64,000 nt of DNA from Ditylenchus dipsaci (GCA_004194705.1 SADC01000403.1:40992-104991); one strand, 5' to 3'. Shown: positions 28,589 to 41,311, counted from the first letter of the stretch. The notes: generated by a model not told the origin, from the letters alone. Made by a program: numbers and translations.

Positions 28589-30218
28589 ATGGGCGCCAAA
28601 AGCAGAGAGTCTTGCTCTTCTTCGGATGATCAGCCTGAAGCAACTACTTCTGTTGTTAGTTTGTTTAAAACTATTCGATTATAAACATGAAAATCTACAA
28701 TTTAAGACGCAAGCTAATGTGACCACAAAGCGAAGTACTGTGGCGCTTTACAGCGATGAACTAAGGCTAAGCATTATTGAGGAAGTCTTTAAACGTCCTA
28801 TTCTTTGGGATAATTGTGAGTTAACTTAAAAGTCTGACGCCATTACCGTATACCTCTCCTCAAAAGCTAGTGTTGTATACCTTATTTTGTTTTGTGAGAG
28901 AATACCCAAAACCACCATTTTAAAAAAATGCAAAAGTCCTTTTTAATGATGGCCATGCCCAGAGTCTAAGCTTTCCGTCTAAGCCTGACACATCAATTTT
29001 GGTGTAAGTAAATTTTTTTGGGATTCACAACCGCTGATACCATGGCTATAACTGATGTCCGGGCCGGAATCCGTCCAGAATCCGGTTTTGGATTCAGGTC
29101 CCAACACCACAAATATGATCCGGAATCCTTACAGTCAATGAAAAAATCGGAATCCGGCTGGATTTCCGGGTATAATAACTATTTCATAAAATCTATGATA
29201 ACATGGATAACTTTGTGGATAACATACGTTGATAACTGTGGAATTTCCCGTATATTAAAAAAGAATTTCTACAGTTATAAATCCGGAAATCTGGCCGTAT
29301 CCAGGCTTTTCTGACACACCAGAATCCCGATCCGATAAATTTTAACAAACCTGGTTTGGAATCCCAAAAAGCCAAAATAACTGAAGTGCACGCGTGCGGG
29401 GCCGAACCTGCACACCATTTTGGGTAATAAAACCATGGTTCGCGAAACAAATTGCTGAAACAAAAAACAGCAAAATTGCTGAAATGCCGCAAAATCTTTG
29501 GCGTTTTGTACTAACCGGAAAACGCAGCAAAGTTAAACGAATTTTAAATTCAAATTGGGTGCATTTGCTGTTTTTGCGAACCGTGAATAAAACACAAACG
29601 CTTATCCACTGTGCCGCCGAGGCCGGATTTCTCAACCCAAGTAGCTTTTATCCTCCTTCAAAATACTTTTTTTTAAATCAAACTCTAATGTTTTAGCCAA
29701 TCGAGAGCCAGCCTCACTGATCATGAGAAAAGAGTACTACGAGGAAATTGCCGAGAGCTTAAAGTCCATAGACCAAACCTTAAATGCAGCTATTGTTGAA
29801 AAACAGTGGAAAAATCTCAAGGTTCTATATTTCTCCAAAAAAGTTTCAATTAACCAATTTTTTGCAGGACACATACAATAAAGTGAAAAAGAAGAAAACT
29901 TTGGACGAGAATGGTCTAGTAGTCACTCCAAAATGGCGTTTCTACAACCACATGCTGTTCATAGACCATGATATAGCAGGAGAATCTGCTATTTGTCCAC
30001 CAACAACAGGAAGCGAATGGACAAAATACCGGACAATAACAATGAATACAGCATACCCAACAAAATGTTGAGAGCCCAGTCTCAGGAAGACCTGTCCGAG
30101 GAGGAATATGACAGCTTTTGTAGGTGCTTTTTTGAATTTTTTTTATAGAAAAAGTAATTTTAGGGGGCATTCGTCAATTGTGAGAGCAGTGCCTTTTGAT
30201 CAGTTACCTCATTTGTAG
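28589..30218 (+). CDS. MADF-domain DNA-binding protein
   Basis: MADF domains are Myb/SANT-like DNA-binding folds of animal transcription regulators. Exons: 28589-28815 (MGAKSRESCSSSDD.. and, after frame disruption, LRLSIIEEVFKRPILWDN), 29697-29821 (NREPASLIMRKEYYEEIAES .. AAIVEKQWKNLK), 29868-30123 (DTYNKVKKKKTLDENG .. PKWRFYNHMLFI) and 30164-30218 (ending VPFDQLPHL, TAG). The aromatic landmarks LWDN, EKQWKNLKDTY and KWRFYNHMLFI define the domain. A one-base deficit near 30,003 separates the domain frame from a KRMDKIPDNNNEYSIPNKML tail. Within exon 1 the ATG frame and domain frame do not connect directly, so the extreme N-terminus is uncertain. No BESS motif was seen. Targets are unknown. 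Confidence 0.8.
29030..29350. repeat. Self-repeating GGAATCCGG segment in MADF intron 1
   Basis: Iterates 'gaatccgg', 'ccggaatcc' and 'ggattccgg' in both orientations, resembling the word-repeating hAT MITEs elsewhere. Clear ends and a target duplication were not resolved. Confidence 0.45.
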
Positions 30219-30381
30219 TAGGTAGTAATTTGTGTGGGTCATAAATTTACACAGAATAATATTAATTAGTTGTCTGGAGTTTCCATCCTTACTGATTTTT
30301 GCAAAAGCTGTAGTAGAAAGCATTATAAATATTATTCGTTTAGAATTTTTCAGATAAAGTGGAGTCTTGATCACCCGGCAC

Positions 30382-30473
30382 CGGAGGTGGGCAAAGACCA
30401 GGCCAGATCAGACCAGACCGTAGAAGACCAGATCAGACCGGTCTGATCTGGTCTTGGTCTTTGCCCAGTTCTG
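30382..30473. mobile_element. hAT MITE, 92 bp, 8-bp TSD
   Basis: Left CGGAGGTGGGCAAAGACC and right GGTCTTTGCCCAGTTCTG are inverted. The exact duplication cccggcac flanks it (30,374-30,381 and 30,474-30,481). The whole interior is made of 'cagatcagacc' / 'ggtctgatctg' words. Confidence 0.85.
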
Positions 30474-31277
30474 CCCGGCACTTTTCAAATTCGATCATCC
30501 GTTGGGTCCGACAGCTTTTAAACCGTAAAACCACTGGTATTTTTAAAAAGTTTTTTTCTTTCAAAGTACGGTGCTGGGTTATCGTAATTTCTAAATGAAA
30601 AACAACCGGTAATATAATTTGAATAATTGAAAACTGAAATAAAAAAAACTGTCTGACACAGTGCAGGATAGATCTTGACGGATTAGATAAATTAGCAAAA
30701 ATTCAGTAAAAATTCAGTTTGAGGCATCCAAGGCCATTTCTTTTACCATTTTTACGACCTTTACGCTAAAAATCATTTTTACGCTAAAAATGTGTTTTGT
30801 GCTGTACGTATATGTAAATCAGCTTGGGGGACAAAGGGTGTGTTATATTTCAAACCCCACAAATGCATAAAAGCCTATAGTTTTATGAAAGTATGCTGAG
30901 AAATATTTTTAGTTTTTTTCAACCAAATTTCGAAAACCGAATGGAAGCTCTAGTGTTTTTCTTGTATTTTTGTTTCCGTGTGTTGTACTTAACCAATTCT
31001 CAAGTCCTACGAGTTTAGACTCCTACTTTAGCATTTAGATAATTACTAGTGCATATACGCCATCTTGTTGATCTTGCTTTTAGTTAACTGAACCTATTTT
31101 AATAGCGTATGCTTTAATTTGTTTGCAATATTTGGAAGCTTGATTTTGAATTTGTACTTTTTATTGAAATTTGTCTTTGCTTTGTTTTTGTGGCCATTTG
31201 TTGCCGATGCTTGTTTTTGAGTGCAATAAACTAGCGTTTTTACATTTTTCGCAATGCATGCAGAACACATTATATCT

Positions 31278-32140
31278 TTAACACGTAAATTACCATATGG
31301 TACAACGGTTTATTTAGATGCAAAATTTCACGTAGATCATTTTTCAAAAATATATGCACGGGTGTTGGAACGGGTCAAGTAACCAAAAAAACCGGTTTGA
31401 AATAAGCGACCACTTCGAGGAAAGTGAATAATCTCCCTAGAGGTAGACACCACTTTTTTCTAGATCACATCCATGACTGTAATATGTCATAATGATTGCT
31501 GCAATCTGTTCTTCCAAATGAGGTTATGTGAACTGCAAACGTTTTCAAAAACTTGGACAACCAACGTCCAACTCACTAAACCCCCATTTTCTGGCCTGTC
31601 AATTTTCTTTTAAAGCTGGTCAAAAGCATGTCCTATCTGCGCATAACTGCACAATGCTTGGTTAATACTTGTATAGAAATTCAAGAGCTACAAGATGAGC
31701 GGAAAATCAACACAAAAATAATAAAAACTCACACAGAAATTACATGAGAAGAGGTAAAACCAGCTGTTTTCCTGGTATTGAAATTTGACGCATACCTGTT
31801 TTGGCATATTCTTGGCAGATTTTCTAATGAAATTGAGTGTGCGATATACCCAAACAAGTGCAAAGACTCGCAAGACTACAACCAAATATAACAAATTTAA
31901 GCCAAAACAATTTGACCACAGAATCCTACCAAAAACCAGGGGCTTTTGGACGAAAATTCACGTGGTTGCCGCTTGGTTTCGTAATTTTCTCAACATTTCA
32001 TAAGATATTTATAGAAAATAAAAATATCACGGGATAGAGCACGAAAAACTACATCAATTAGCCTAACATTAGATCACAGGTAAGACTGTGTTTTCCATCT
32101 TTTGAGAGGTTTGAATAACTAGGTTGGCATCCTTTTCGAG
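31278..32140 (+). repeat. Single-arm relative of the 2.1-kb foldback
   Basis: Begins TTAACACGTAAA and shares 'gcggtttatttagatgca', 'tttcacgtagatcattttt', 'cgggtgttgg.acgggtcaag', 'caagccaaaacaatttgac' and 'aaaaccaggg.cttttgga' in order with the left arm of 39,206-41,311. Only one arm is present. Confidence 0.65.
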
Positions 32141-32992
32141 GATGAAACAAAAGAAAAATCGTGCTTTTGACATACCAAAAAAATAATTATCGAATTCTGA
32201 ACCGATCTGCGTTTACAGAACTCTCAAAGACGGCCTTTAAAGTTATGAGCGTTCAAAAGTGTCCACATTTCTTGAAGCACCCTGTGCATATACAAAACAT
32301 GCTAAGGAAAATTATATAAAAAATATTTCATTGAAAATTACCAAAAAAAATATTATTTTATACGAGAATTTTGACTGGGTTCGACGGATCCGAAAACGTT
32401 TAAATTTTTAAAAATCAGATTTGTAAGAACTCCTGGTGTTTAAAATCATATTTTTCTGATTAATCGACCCAAATGGCAGCCCTGATATAAGGCCATCTTG
32501 CACAAATTTATGGTTCACAATTTTTGATATAAGGCCACTTTTAGCCAACCCACGGGTGGCCTTACATCGAGAGTCGACTGTATGCCATCAGCCACACCCC
32601 AACTCCCTCCAACCCTCAGAATAATTTAGGCTTGAGCCCGTAGGCTTAGAGCCTAACTTTTAAATTTTTTTCAAAAACGATGGTTTTAAGTTCCCCTTAA
32701 ATGATTGGAAGAAGACTATACGGCAATAGCGTTAGATGTCACTTTTTTAACGTGTCTGTGTGTAAAACGTTGCATTTGATCATCTTTGACAAAGTCGCTA
32801 TATATGCTATTTGTGCTTATATTCAAGCATCTTAAAATTGTGGTTTTAATTGGCGCCAAAATTTGTGTTAGCTCTTATTGCATAATCTATCAGTTATCAA
32901 AAGTGTAAAATATTATATTTTTTTTATACAATACCTATTTCTAAAAGTGCAATAGCATTCTGTTCAGTAATTAATAAATCTACGAAAAAGTT

Positions 32993-35900
32993 ATGGATAC
33001 AACCGGTTATATTCAGCCAAAGCAGGTAAAATGTTAGATAAATTAATGATTTATCTAACTTTTCAAAGCCAAATTAAGAAGATGTTTCACTAATAAGATA
33101 CATTTTTTAGATGCCACCTCCCTGCTTCAGACTGTCCAACGAGTTGTGGCTGCGAGTGTTCGGCTACTTAGACAGAAACGACGTGGATAACTGCGAGCAG
33201 GTGTGCATTAAATGGCACCACCTGGTGCGATGCAACCACAGATATTTGCCGGCTAGAGTCATCGATTACATCATTTGTCCTCTAAACGATATTTTTCTGT
33301 AACAGTATGCAGTGGCAGCATAATTAAGGTCTACAAGTTCCACAAATACTTCAACAAACTGTAAATTTTACTTTTAATAGTCAGTCAAAATTAGACTTGG
33401 TACAGAACTTTAATGTAAAATAAGAGGTCAAACAGAGACACACAGTGAGCTAAAACTGATCAGGAATCTGGGTTCTAGTGGAGAATCGGGTGCCAAATAT
33501 GCTTAAGCCCCCCCCCCCGTTGATTTTTTAATAAAAAATAGCTTGGTCTGTCCAAGGAAGGCCCCTGACTGTGACCTGGGGAAACTTCAATCACAAATTT
33601 TTCTGCTTATTCTTGTAGAGTCTGCCCAAATTCCTGACAAATCTGACTCCCTAGCTCTGAAGATCCACAAAAAGTCACACAACTGCCACTTCAAAGTTCT
33701 AAAAGTTCTAGAAACACATCGATACCCATACCATGGTTTTCATAGCTGACCCTTGGATCATACGTCATTCCTTAAATTTTTGGCAAATTCATAAAAGATT
33801 AGAGCACGCTATACAAGAAAAACAAAATATTTTTTATCGAAATTTCCCCAGGTCTTAGTTAATATCTTTCCCTTGTAAGTAATTTTTATAAAAAATCTAC
33901 AGGGAGACCAAGGCATATTTTGGCACCCGATTCTTTACTAGAACCAATTTGAATTATAAAGCAGAATTTGATCCTACTTGGATATACCGCCCCATTCAAC
34001 TTTTTTCAAAAACCTTCCAAAACAGCACATATCGATCCAAAATCTCCTCAGATTCTCAAAAAGGCCTTACTTTGCTAAAAAAACTGAGTTTTGGGTATTT
34101 CAATTTTTGACTATTTGATTGTTGTACCATGTTTTTGAACATGGGACTTGGCAAGAAGAGCCTCTGTAGGGATATCCTGCTAAGATCGCCATGTCACGAG
34201 CGGCCACGCTGAGCAACTCGTGAATAAGAAAATAAGGGATGGAGTAGATAATTGGTCGCATTCTCATTGGATCCGCAGGCAATCGTATTTCCAATAAGTC
34301 ATCAAACCCAGGCTGTAGAGTTAAATATAGTTGAAGTTGTGTCAAAGACTCAACAATAATATCAACAGTTTTAAATAATACAACAATTTTCAGTTCTATA
34401 GAACGCAACCTGAACGACCCTAGTTACATAAAAGTGGAGACTATCCGACGTTGTCGCGCCAATAGAGCCCTATTCAAGTTCAGCAATGTTGAACAACTGT
34501 ATTTGAATTGCACCTCCCACGACACAGACCCAATGGACACCACAGATGGCACCACAGAAGATATGGATCAATCCGCCAGTAGCAGCAATAATAGTTCTAT
34601 TTCACTGTCTTTCAAACTTCCGCAAAAGCATTGCAAACCAGGCACAAAATAAAGACACCTCCCGTCCTCTTCTTTCAAAAGCTGAATTTGTTGTTCAAGA
34701 ACTTGAAGTATATTCGACACTTTGTATTTCAACGATTCACCCTCACAGATGGTTTGTGGAAAAATGGCTTATGCATGTGCACCCGGTAAGATTTTTGTTT
34801 TGAATGTTGGAATTTTCTTGAATTTAGGGAGTACTAAAAAGTGTAAAAAAGTCCATAAAAGACACTTAATCCAATTTTTCAAAAGATTAGTTATAATGAA
34901 GAAAATCAAATACTAGCTTTCTGGTACTGAATTTCCTCTTCACAAATGGGTACAGTCGAACCCATTTTAAGTTCGTTCCCACAGGGCTACACTTTTTTAC
35001 CTTAAAGGAAGGGTGAAAGCTGTGAAAGCTGTTAAGGAGATAGTACAGTCAAACCCCGATATAGTGTAGATTTAATCTGGTCCCCGAGCCTACGCTCAAT
35101 CGGGGTTGACTGTATTTGCACGATAGGATTAACCCTGGTTTTTTGTTTTTTAAATGTAGCTTTCGAGCCATATTTTGTCGACAACTCGGTGTTACGATCT
35201 CAGACGAACTTGTGAAAAATGAAAAGTCGGATTAGCATCATCAATATCAGAATTTATAAATTCCTTCGAAAATTCCCGAAAATCGAAATGGAAAAGCAGA
35301 AAAAACATCCAAAAAAGTTCGATTAGTCTTCTATTGCAGTACGATTTTAGGGCACTTTATGAAAGAATTTAGAAACTTTGATATTGATAATACAAATCCA
35401 ACTTTTAATTCTATACAAATTTGTTTGAGATCGCAACACCGAGTTGTCCACAAAATATGACTTAAAAAACACTTTTAAAAAAACTTTGAAAAACAAAAAA
35501 CTAGTATTAATTCTTTCGTGTCGAGACTATCTTATAAACAGATTTCACCCCTCTTTTAAAAGAGGGGGAATTTTCGTTACTGAATAAGTATTAGATTTAA
35601 TTACATTAAAAGTAGCCATTGCTTTTCGATAGGTTTCATTAAAACTTACATTTATCATGATCCCAATAAAGTTGTCTGATAGTTTTCAAAGTTTGCAACC
35701 TATTATACAATTTGACACGGGAAGGGCTGATTGTAATCTCAGTCTATCTATTTTATTTTGACACAAAACACGTCTGTGATTTTTTTTGAAAATTCATAGA
35801 ATGCTAATTTTTTGGAGGTAGGCGATCGCCTAATTCCAAGTATTCGACGCTTATTTCACCGGGAATTCCCGGTAATCGCCTACTTCCGAAAGAACTAACA

Positions 35901-36690
35901 TTATATGAGTTTTCGAAATAAAAAAACACAGAATTCACAGACGTGTTCAGCTCAACCATAATCGACCGGCATCACAATCAGCCATTCCCGTGTCAAATTA
36001 TGTAATAGGTTGCAAATTTTGAAACATATCAGATAACTTTATTGGGATTATCATAAATAAAAGTATTTCAATGAAACCTATTAGAAAAGCAATGGTTAAT
36101 TTTACCTAATCAAATATAATATATTTATTCAGTACTAAAAATTTCTCCATCCTTTAAGTTTTGACGTCTTTTGTCGAGAGTGTATGGTCAGTCAAGGACC
36201 CCGATCTTACCGGTCAATTATTTCAATGTTGCAGTTTCACCATTAAGACCTGCGGGTCTCGGTAAACAGACATCCTATTTTCAAAAACATGTCGGTTGGG
36301 CTAAAAAAAAGTGGCGGACCTTTAGCGGTAACAAATTTGAGGGGTGTCCATTTATGGAGGGTCGGTATAGTCGTATTCTTCCAGTCTGGAGGGGAGGGTT
36401 TTGAAGAGGAAATGCAGGGCGAGGAAACCTGTTATTTGGATTTTTTAACTGCTGAATTGTTCTTTAAAAAATTATTACCCATTGTTCCATAAACCAAAAA
36501 TGTTGTTCAGATAATAACAGCTGGAGATGTTTGCCTGTACAAAACCAAGAGAGACTTTATTCGGTCAGCTTGCAACAGCTATTTGTTTGGAATACTGCTA
36601 AAGGAGAAAGCTGTGCCTTCAGATGAGCCAGAAGAAGTTGACCTAGAAGAAGATTTACAGGCCAATTTGATTGTGCTTCAACAGCCTTAA
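32993..36690 (+). CDS. F-box protein (FBXL-like), partly resolved
   Basis: F-box proteins bring substrates to SKP1-CUL1 ubiquitin ligases. Exons: 32993-33025 (MDTTGYIQPKQ) and 33111-33360 (F-box CFRLSNELWLRVFGYLDRND .. EQVCIKWHHLVRC, then ARVIDYIICPL.. and, after a T-run deficit near 33,294, GSIIKVYKFHKYF). Then 34170-34219 (YPAKIAMSRAATLSNS) and 34394-34785 (VETIRRCRANRALFKFSNVE .. QLYLNC, an Asp/Thr/Ser-rich linker, and after an A-run deficit near 34,625, LLFKNLKYIRHFVFQRFTL). The last is 36511-36690 (DVCLYKTKRDFIRSACNSYL .. ending VLQQP, TAA). Phases between 33360/34170 and 34785/36511 do not join cleanly, so exons are missing or misplaced. The substrate domain looks LRR-like but short. 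Assigning all exons to one gene is inference from order and strand. Confidence 0.65.
33540..33775. repeat. Dispersed repeat, copy 2
   Basis: Matches 8,085-8,300 through 'ccctgactgtgacctgggg', 'ttctgc.tattcttgtagag' and 'ttcctgacaaatctgactccc'. It lies in an F-box gene intron. Confidence 0.55.
35046..35112. mobile_element. 67-bp pogo-like mini-element
   Basis: CAGTCAAACCCCGAT at the left and ATCGGGGTTGACTG at the right, TA on both sides. It is almost nothing but its inverted ends. Confidence 0.75.
35128..35505. repeat. Inverted-repeat element in F-box gene intron
   Basis: 'cctggttttttgttttttaa' and 'catattttgtcgacaactcgg' face 'ccgagttgtccacaaaatatg' and 'aaaaacaaaaaactag', spanning about 375 bp. 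Confidence 0.6.
35578..36134. mobile_element. Inverted-repeat element with nested hairpin, about 557 bp
   Basis: The arms share 'agcaatggttaattttacct'-type ends, 'gataggtttcattaaaac', 'tcccaataaagttgtctgat' and 'caacctattatacaatttga'. The centre holds a second hairpin (35,812-35,884: 'gtaggcgatcgcc' / 'ggtaatcgcctac'). Confidence 0.65.
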
Positions 36691-36917
36691 ATACACCTGA
36701 TTAACTAGTTACTTACTTACTTAAAACTTTTAAAAATTATTTGCGTTAGGAACCTCAGTAAGTTTCCAGCAAATTCGTAGCATATTTTATAGTAGTGCAA
36801 AAATTAGATTTATAATTATAACAATAGGATTTCAGTTAGTTTAGCTTTTTCGCGATTTTATAAAAAATATAGGGTGACATAAGTAATCTGCCTGATTTCA
36901 AAACTTTTTCTTGACTT

Positions 36918-37771
36918 GAGTTGACTCTCTATATAACACAACTCAAGCGACCGCGCAAGTTGCCGGATTCTACATCTTTTTCACACCGGTCATTTCAAGC
37001 TTTTGCGAGTTCTTTTTTGACTGTCTGGTCCCAAATATTGCAAGGATTCCGATTTTGCCAATCATTTTTAGAAATCCGAGAAAATTTTCTTTAAAAAAAT
37101 AAAAACTTGGTGAAAAAACAGGATTTTTGTTAAATCGAGTTATGTTATATGGGGTTTTTGCTTTTTTAGACCGAAATATTACAGGTTTCTAAAAAACGAT
37201 CGGCAAAATAGGAATCCTTATGATATTTGGGATCAGACTGTAAAAACAGAACTGGCAAAAGACCTCAAAATCAGGTTAAAAAAGTGTCGGACCCTATGTG
37301 GGAACGAACTTCTGACCCTAAAATTATGTTATGAAGAGTTATGGCTTGTTCACGTTGTTCGAGTTAGAGTTAGAGTTCGAGTTCGGGATTTCGGTTACGT
37401 GAACACCTCTGATCCTAACTCTAACTCGAACTCAGACTCTAACTCTAACTCGAGGGTGTTCATGTACCTAAGGTTAGAGTTAGAGTTCGAGGTTGGATTT
37501 AAAGGTGTTCATGCATATAACTTGGATTTTATTTTAGTAAAGCCCCAAAAACTAACTTTCAGTGGCTTTAGACGGCTTTGGAGTGAGATTCTGAGCTATC
37601 TAAGCTATATACATGAACATTTTCAAGCTCGACCTCTAACTCTAACTCGATGTACGTGAACACCATCGAGTTAGAGTTCGGGTTTTTGAGTACATGAACA
37701 CCTCTTACCCGAACTCTAACTCGAACTCTAACAACGTGAACAAGCCATTATGTTATATAGAGAGTCGACTG
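36918..37771. mobile_element. pogo/Tigger-like element carrying a second insertion
   Basis: Left end ..TTGACTCTCTATATAACAC and right end GTTATATAGAGAGTCGACTG (then TA) are inverted. Internal 'cgatcggcaaaataggaatcc' and 'gtgtcggaccctatg' match other family copies. The right arm is interrupted by the element at 37,333-37,748. Confidence 0.65.
37333..37748. mobile_element. Word-repeating MITE inserted in a pogo-like element
   Basis: Flanked by the 8-bp duplication tatgttat (37,325-37,332 and 37,749-37,756). Ends share ATGGCTTGTTCACGTTGTT / AACAACGTGAACAAGCCAT; the left end has 8 additional bases. The interior is mostly 'gagttagagttcgag' and 'aactctaactcgaac' words plus 'catgaacacct'. The 8-bp duplication suggests hAT. 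Confidence 0.75.
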
Positions 37772-37807
37772 TAATTAAATTAAATTTTAATTATTTTAAT
37801 TCAAATG

Positions 37808-38008
37808 ACCGCTAGAATCTAGCAAACATTTCAAAAATAGGAACTCTCAAAATTCGAAGAAATGAGCAAAAGCAAGTAGCGGGACATGTCCCGTGACTCG
37901 GCCAAGGGGACACGCTGTTTCCCTACTTGCTTTTTCTTATTTCTAAAATGTAAATTTGGAGAGTTTTTATTTTTAAAATTTCTTTGCTAGATTCTAGCGG
38001 TCCTTTTG
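37808..38008. repeat. Inverted repeat (GACCGCTAGAATCTAGC)
   Basis: 'gaccgctagaatctagca' mirrors 'tgctagattctagcggtc', and 'gcaagtagcgg' mirrors 'ccctacttgc'. Loop about 45 bp. Confidence 0.65.
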
Positions 38009-38934
38009 AGTATGATATGGCTACATATTGAATTAAAAAAGTAGCTCTGGAAATGTTTGAAAGTTTGTCCCCAGACTCATGTACCGCAGGATCTTGCACG
38101 CAGCTTAAAGAAAATGAGTACTTTATCATAAAAAGACAAAAAAACCAGCGCACACTGTCTTTTTAAAAAATGCTTTCGACTGGTAGCATGACCACCTGGA
38201 AACACAGTTACCAGGATCCATTTATTTTTTTACCTGAAAGGGCTATATAGAAATAATATAAAACTTTTTGGAATACAAACAACTATTTTTTGTGCACCAA
38301 AAAAGTTTTATTTCGAACCAAAACTAAAATTGTTTTATGTTCTAACCTTAAATGTAATAAAATTGCTTTACAGAGCTTTTAACTTGTTAACATTCTGTTA
38401 GCAATTATTTAGAAATTTTGTTGTTTATTGTGGCATCACAATTTTTTAACTGTTATCTATTTGACCATATATTGTTTGTTTTTACTTGTTTTTTTTTCAA
38501 TAGAATAAATTATTGCATAGTTAGTTATAGAAATATTATTGTCCAAAATTATTGCCATTGTTCAATGTCATACAAATAAAAATGTGAAAAGTAAAGGTTA
38601 CATAATAATGATTATTTCAATGTCTTAAGGGTTAAAAAACGGATTAAATATTTTTTATACGTATTTAAAAGCGCAGAATTTTCAAAATATTTTAAGTCGG
38701 TCAATTTTTTTGAAAATTTTCAAAAGAGTATAGTGCTAGACGTAAGAGTACTGTCCTCACCGATTCAAATTTAAAAAATGACGCTGCTTCCAAGCAACAT
38801 GATCTTTGAAAAACATGGAATATATTTAAGGCTGTACCTGAAAACACCTGTCAAAAACATTAAATCTTCCGTCAAAATCATTAAATCTCCCGTCAAATTT
38901 TTAAGACTTCTCGTTCTAGTATATACTTTTATTT

Positions 38935-39165
38935 TTTTATTTTTTTTGCATAAGCATGTAGCCCTGAATCTCTAGTTTCTGATAAGCTATCAACTAGGTC
39001 GATACAATGTTGAAAAGTGGGAGAACAATTCATTTAAAAAAGGTGTAGTTTTGAAAAACTCAATTTTTCACCCGTTTTTCAATATTGTAGACAGCCAGTT
39101 GATAGCTCATTAGAAACTAGAGATTCAGGGCTAAATGCTAATGCAAAAAAAAAATTTGAAAAGTA
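38935..39165. repeat. Palindromic MITE, same family as 6,906
   Basis: 'catgtagccctgaatctctag' and 'tttctgataagctatcaac' face 'gatagctcattagaaactag' and 'agattcagggctaaatgc'. Confidence 0.6.
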
Positions 39166-39205
39166 TGCACCGAGAAGGAAAATTTTTAAAAATTTGACAG
39201 GAGAT

Positions 39206-41311
39206 TTAACACGTAAAAGGCTGGCTGTAAATGCGGTTTATTTAGATGCAGAATTTCACGTAGATCATTTTTTAAAAATTTTGTACGGGTGTTGGGACGG
39301 GTCAAGTGACCTAAAAACCGGTTTAAAATCTACGACCATTTCAAGGAAAATGGGAAAATTTCCGAGAGGTAGAAATAATTTATCACTAGACTACAGCTAT
39401 GACTGTTATATGTCAAAATGATCGCTAGGATCTGCCTTTTCGAATGAGTATATGTGAGCTTTAATCTGTTTGCAAAAAGTTGGACAACCGTTCCAACAAA
39501 ACCACCGTTTTAAGTCACTAGTCAATTTCTTTAAAGCCGCTCAGGAGCACGTTATAGCTGTGTATAACTGCTAAATGTTTGGTCAATACTTGTAGCGAAA
39601 TTCAAAAGCTACAAGATAGGCGAAAAATCTGCAGAAATTAAAGAAAAGTCACTCAGAAATTTTAGAAAAAGAGTTAAAACCTGCTGTTTTCTGGCACTGG
39701 GACTTGAAGGATACCTGGCTTGGCATATTCCTGGCCGAATTTCTAAATAAAATTAGAGTGCAACATAGCAAATGATCAGCACGAAAAATGCAACTTGAAA
39801 GTGCTCAGACTCACAGAACAAAATGTAACAAAATTCAAGCCAAAACAATTTGACTCCAAAACCCTACAAAAAACCAGGGTCTTTTCGACGAAAATTCAGG
39901 TGGCTGTCACTTGATTTCGTAATTTTCTCAAAATTTATAGGCAATTTTTAAAAAATAAAAATAGCACATGATAGAGCGAAAAAAACTGCATAAGAACGAT
40001 GTTTAGATCACAGGGAAGACAGCGTTTTCTCTTTTTTGAAAGGATTGAAAAACCATGCTGGCAACCTTTTTAGAATAGACGATTCTGGTTTAATTTTGCT
40101 TGTGTTCAAATCGACACAATTATTTCTCAAAAGAAAACTCATGTGAAACTGGTAGATAGTGCATTTTCGAAAAAAATATTGACATAATTTACATATAACA
40201 TTATTACCGAGCCTCTGGCTGCCGAACTTTATCGCAGCCAGATAAGATAACCAGCTGTTTCGGTTGTATTGCTCATTAGATTAATTCTTGTACATTTTTT
40301 GCAAGCTCATCTTGATTACTTTTTCTTTCCATCTTTTATTTCCTTTGCTATACTTTGTTGAAATTTTAGTTTGCCACGTCTTGGTAATATAAAATTGGTA
40401 ATATAATAATATAACCAGAATCGTCTATTCCTAAAAAGCTTGCCAGCATGGTTTTCAATCCTTTCAAAAAAGAGAAAACGCTGTCTTCCCTGATCTAAAC
40501 ATCGTATCTTATGCAGTTTTTTTCGCTCTATCATGTGCTATTTTTATTTTTAAAAATTGCCTATAAAATTTTGAGAAAATTACGAAATCAAGTGACAGCC
40601 ACCTGAATTTTCGTCGAAAAGACCCTGGTTTTTGTAGGGTTTGGAGTCAAATTGTTTTGGCTTGAATTTTGTTACATTTTGCTTGTTGTCCTGTGAGTCT
40701 TGCACTAGTTCTATTGCATTTTTCGTGCTGATCATTTTGCTATATTGCACTCTAAATTTTTTTATAGAAATTCGGCCAGGAATATGCCAAGCCAGGTATC
40801 CTTCAAGTCCCAGTGCCAGAAAACAGCAGGTTTTTAACTCTTTTTCTAAAATTTCTGAGTGACTTTCTTTAATTTCTGTGCAGATTTTTCGCCTATCTTG
40901 TAGCTTTTGAATTTCGCTACAAGTATTGACCAAACATTTAGCAGTTATACACAGCTATAACGTGCTCCTGAGCGGCCTTAAGCGGAAATTTGACTAGTGA
41001 GGAAACGGTGGTTTTGGGCGTTGGACGCTGGTTGTCCAACTTTTTGCAAACAGATTAAAGCTCACATATACTCATTCGAAAAGGCAGATCCTAGCGATCA
41101 TTTTGACATATAACAGTCATAGCTGTAGTCTAGTGATAAATATTTCTACCTCTCGGAAATTTCCCATTTTCCTTGAAATGTCGTAGATTTTAAACCGGTT
41201 TTTAGGTCACTTGACCCGTCCCAACACCCGTACAAATATTTTTAAAAATGATCTACGTGAAATTCTGCATCTAATATAAACCGCATTTACAGCCAGCCTT
41301 TTACGTGTTAA
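39206..41311. mobile_element. 2.1-kb foldback element, arms about 0.85 kb
   Basis: Begins TTAACACGTAAAAGGCTGGC and ends GCCAGCCTTTTACGTGTTAA. TTAA is at both extremities. The arms match over long stretches: 'gtgttgggacgggtcaagtg', 'gtagaaataatttatcacta', 'ggcttggcatattcctgg' and 'gtcttttcgacgaaaattca', each with an inverted partner. The loop (about 40,090-40,430) is AT-rich with no recognised ORF. A large non-autonomous foldback; TTAA ends suggest the same transposition type as the small MITEs. Confidence 0.85.

Noticed and set aside
34100..34408. 102-codon minus-strand ORF
   Set aside because: It is antisense to two F-box gene exons on the plus strand (34,170-34,219 and 34,394 on), which explains its openness.
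37399..37659. 86-codon ORF beginning with Asn/Ser repeats
   Set aside because: It translates the 'aactctaactcg' words of an inserted MITE.
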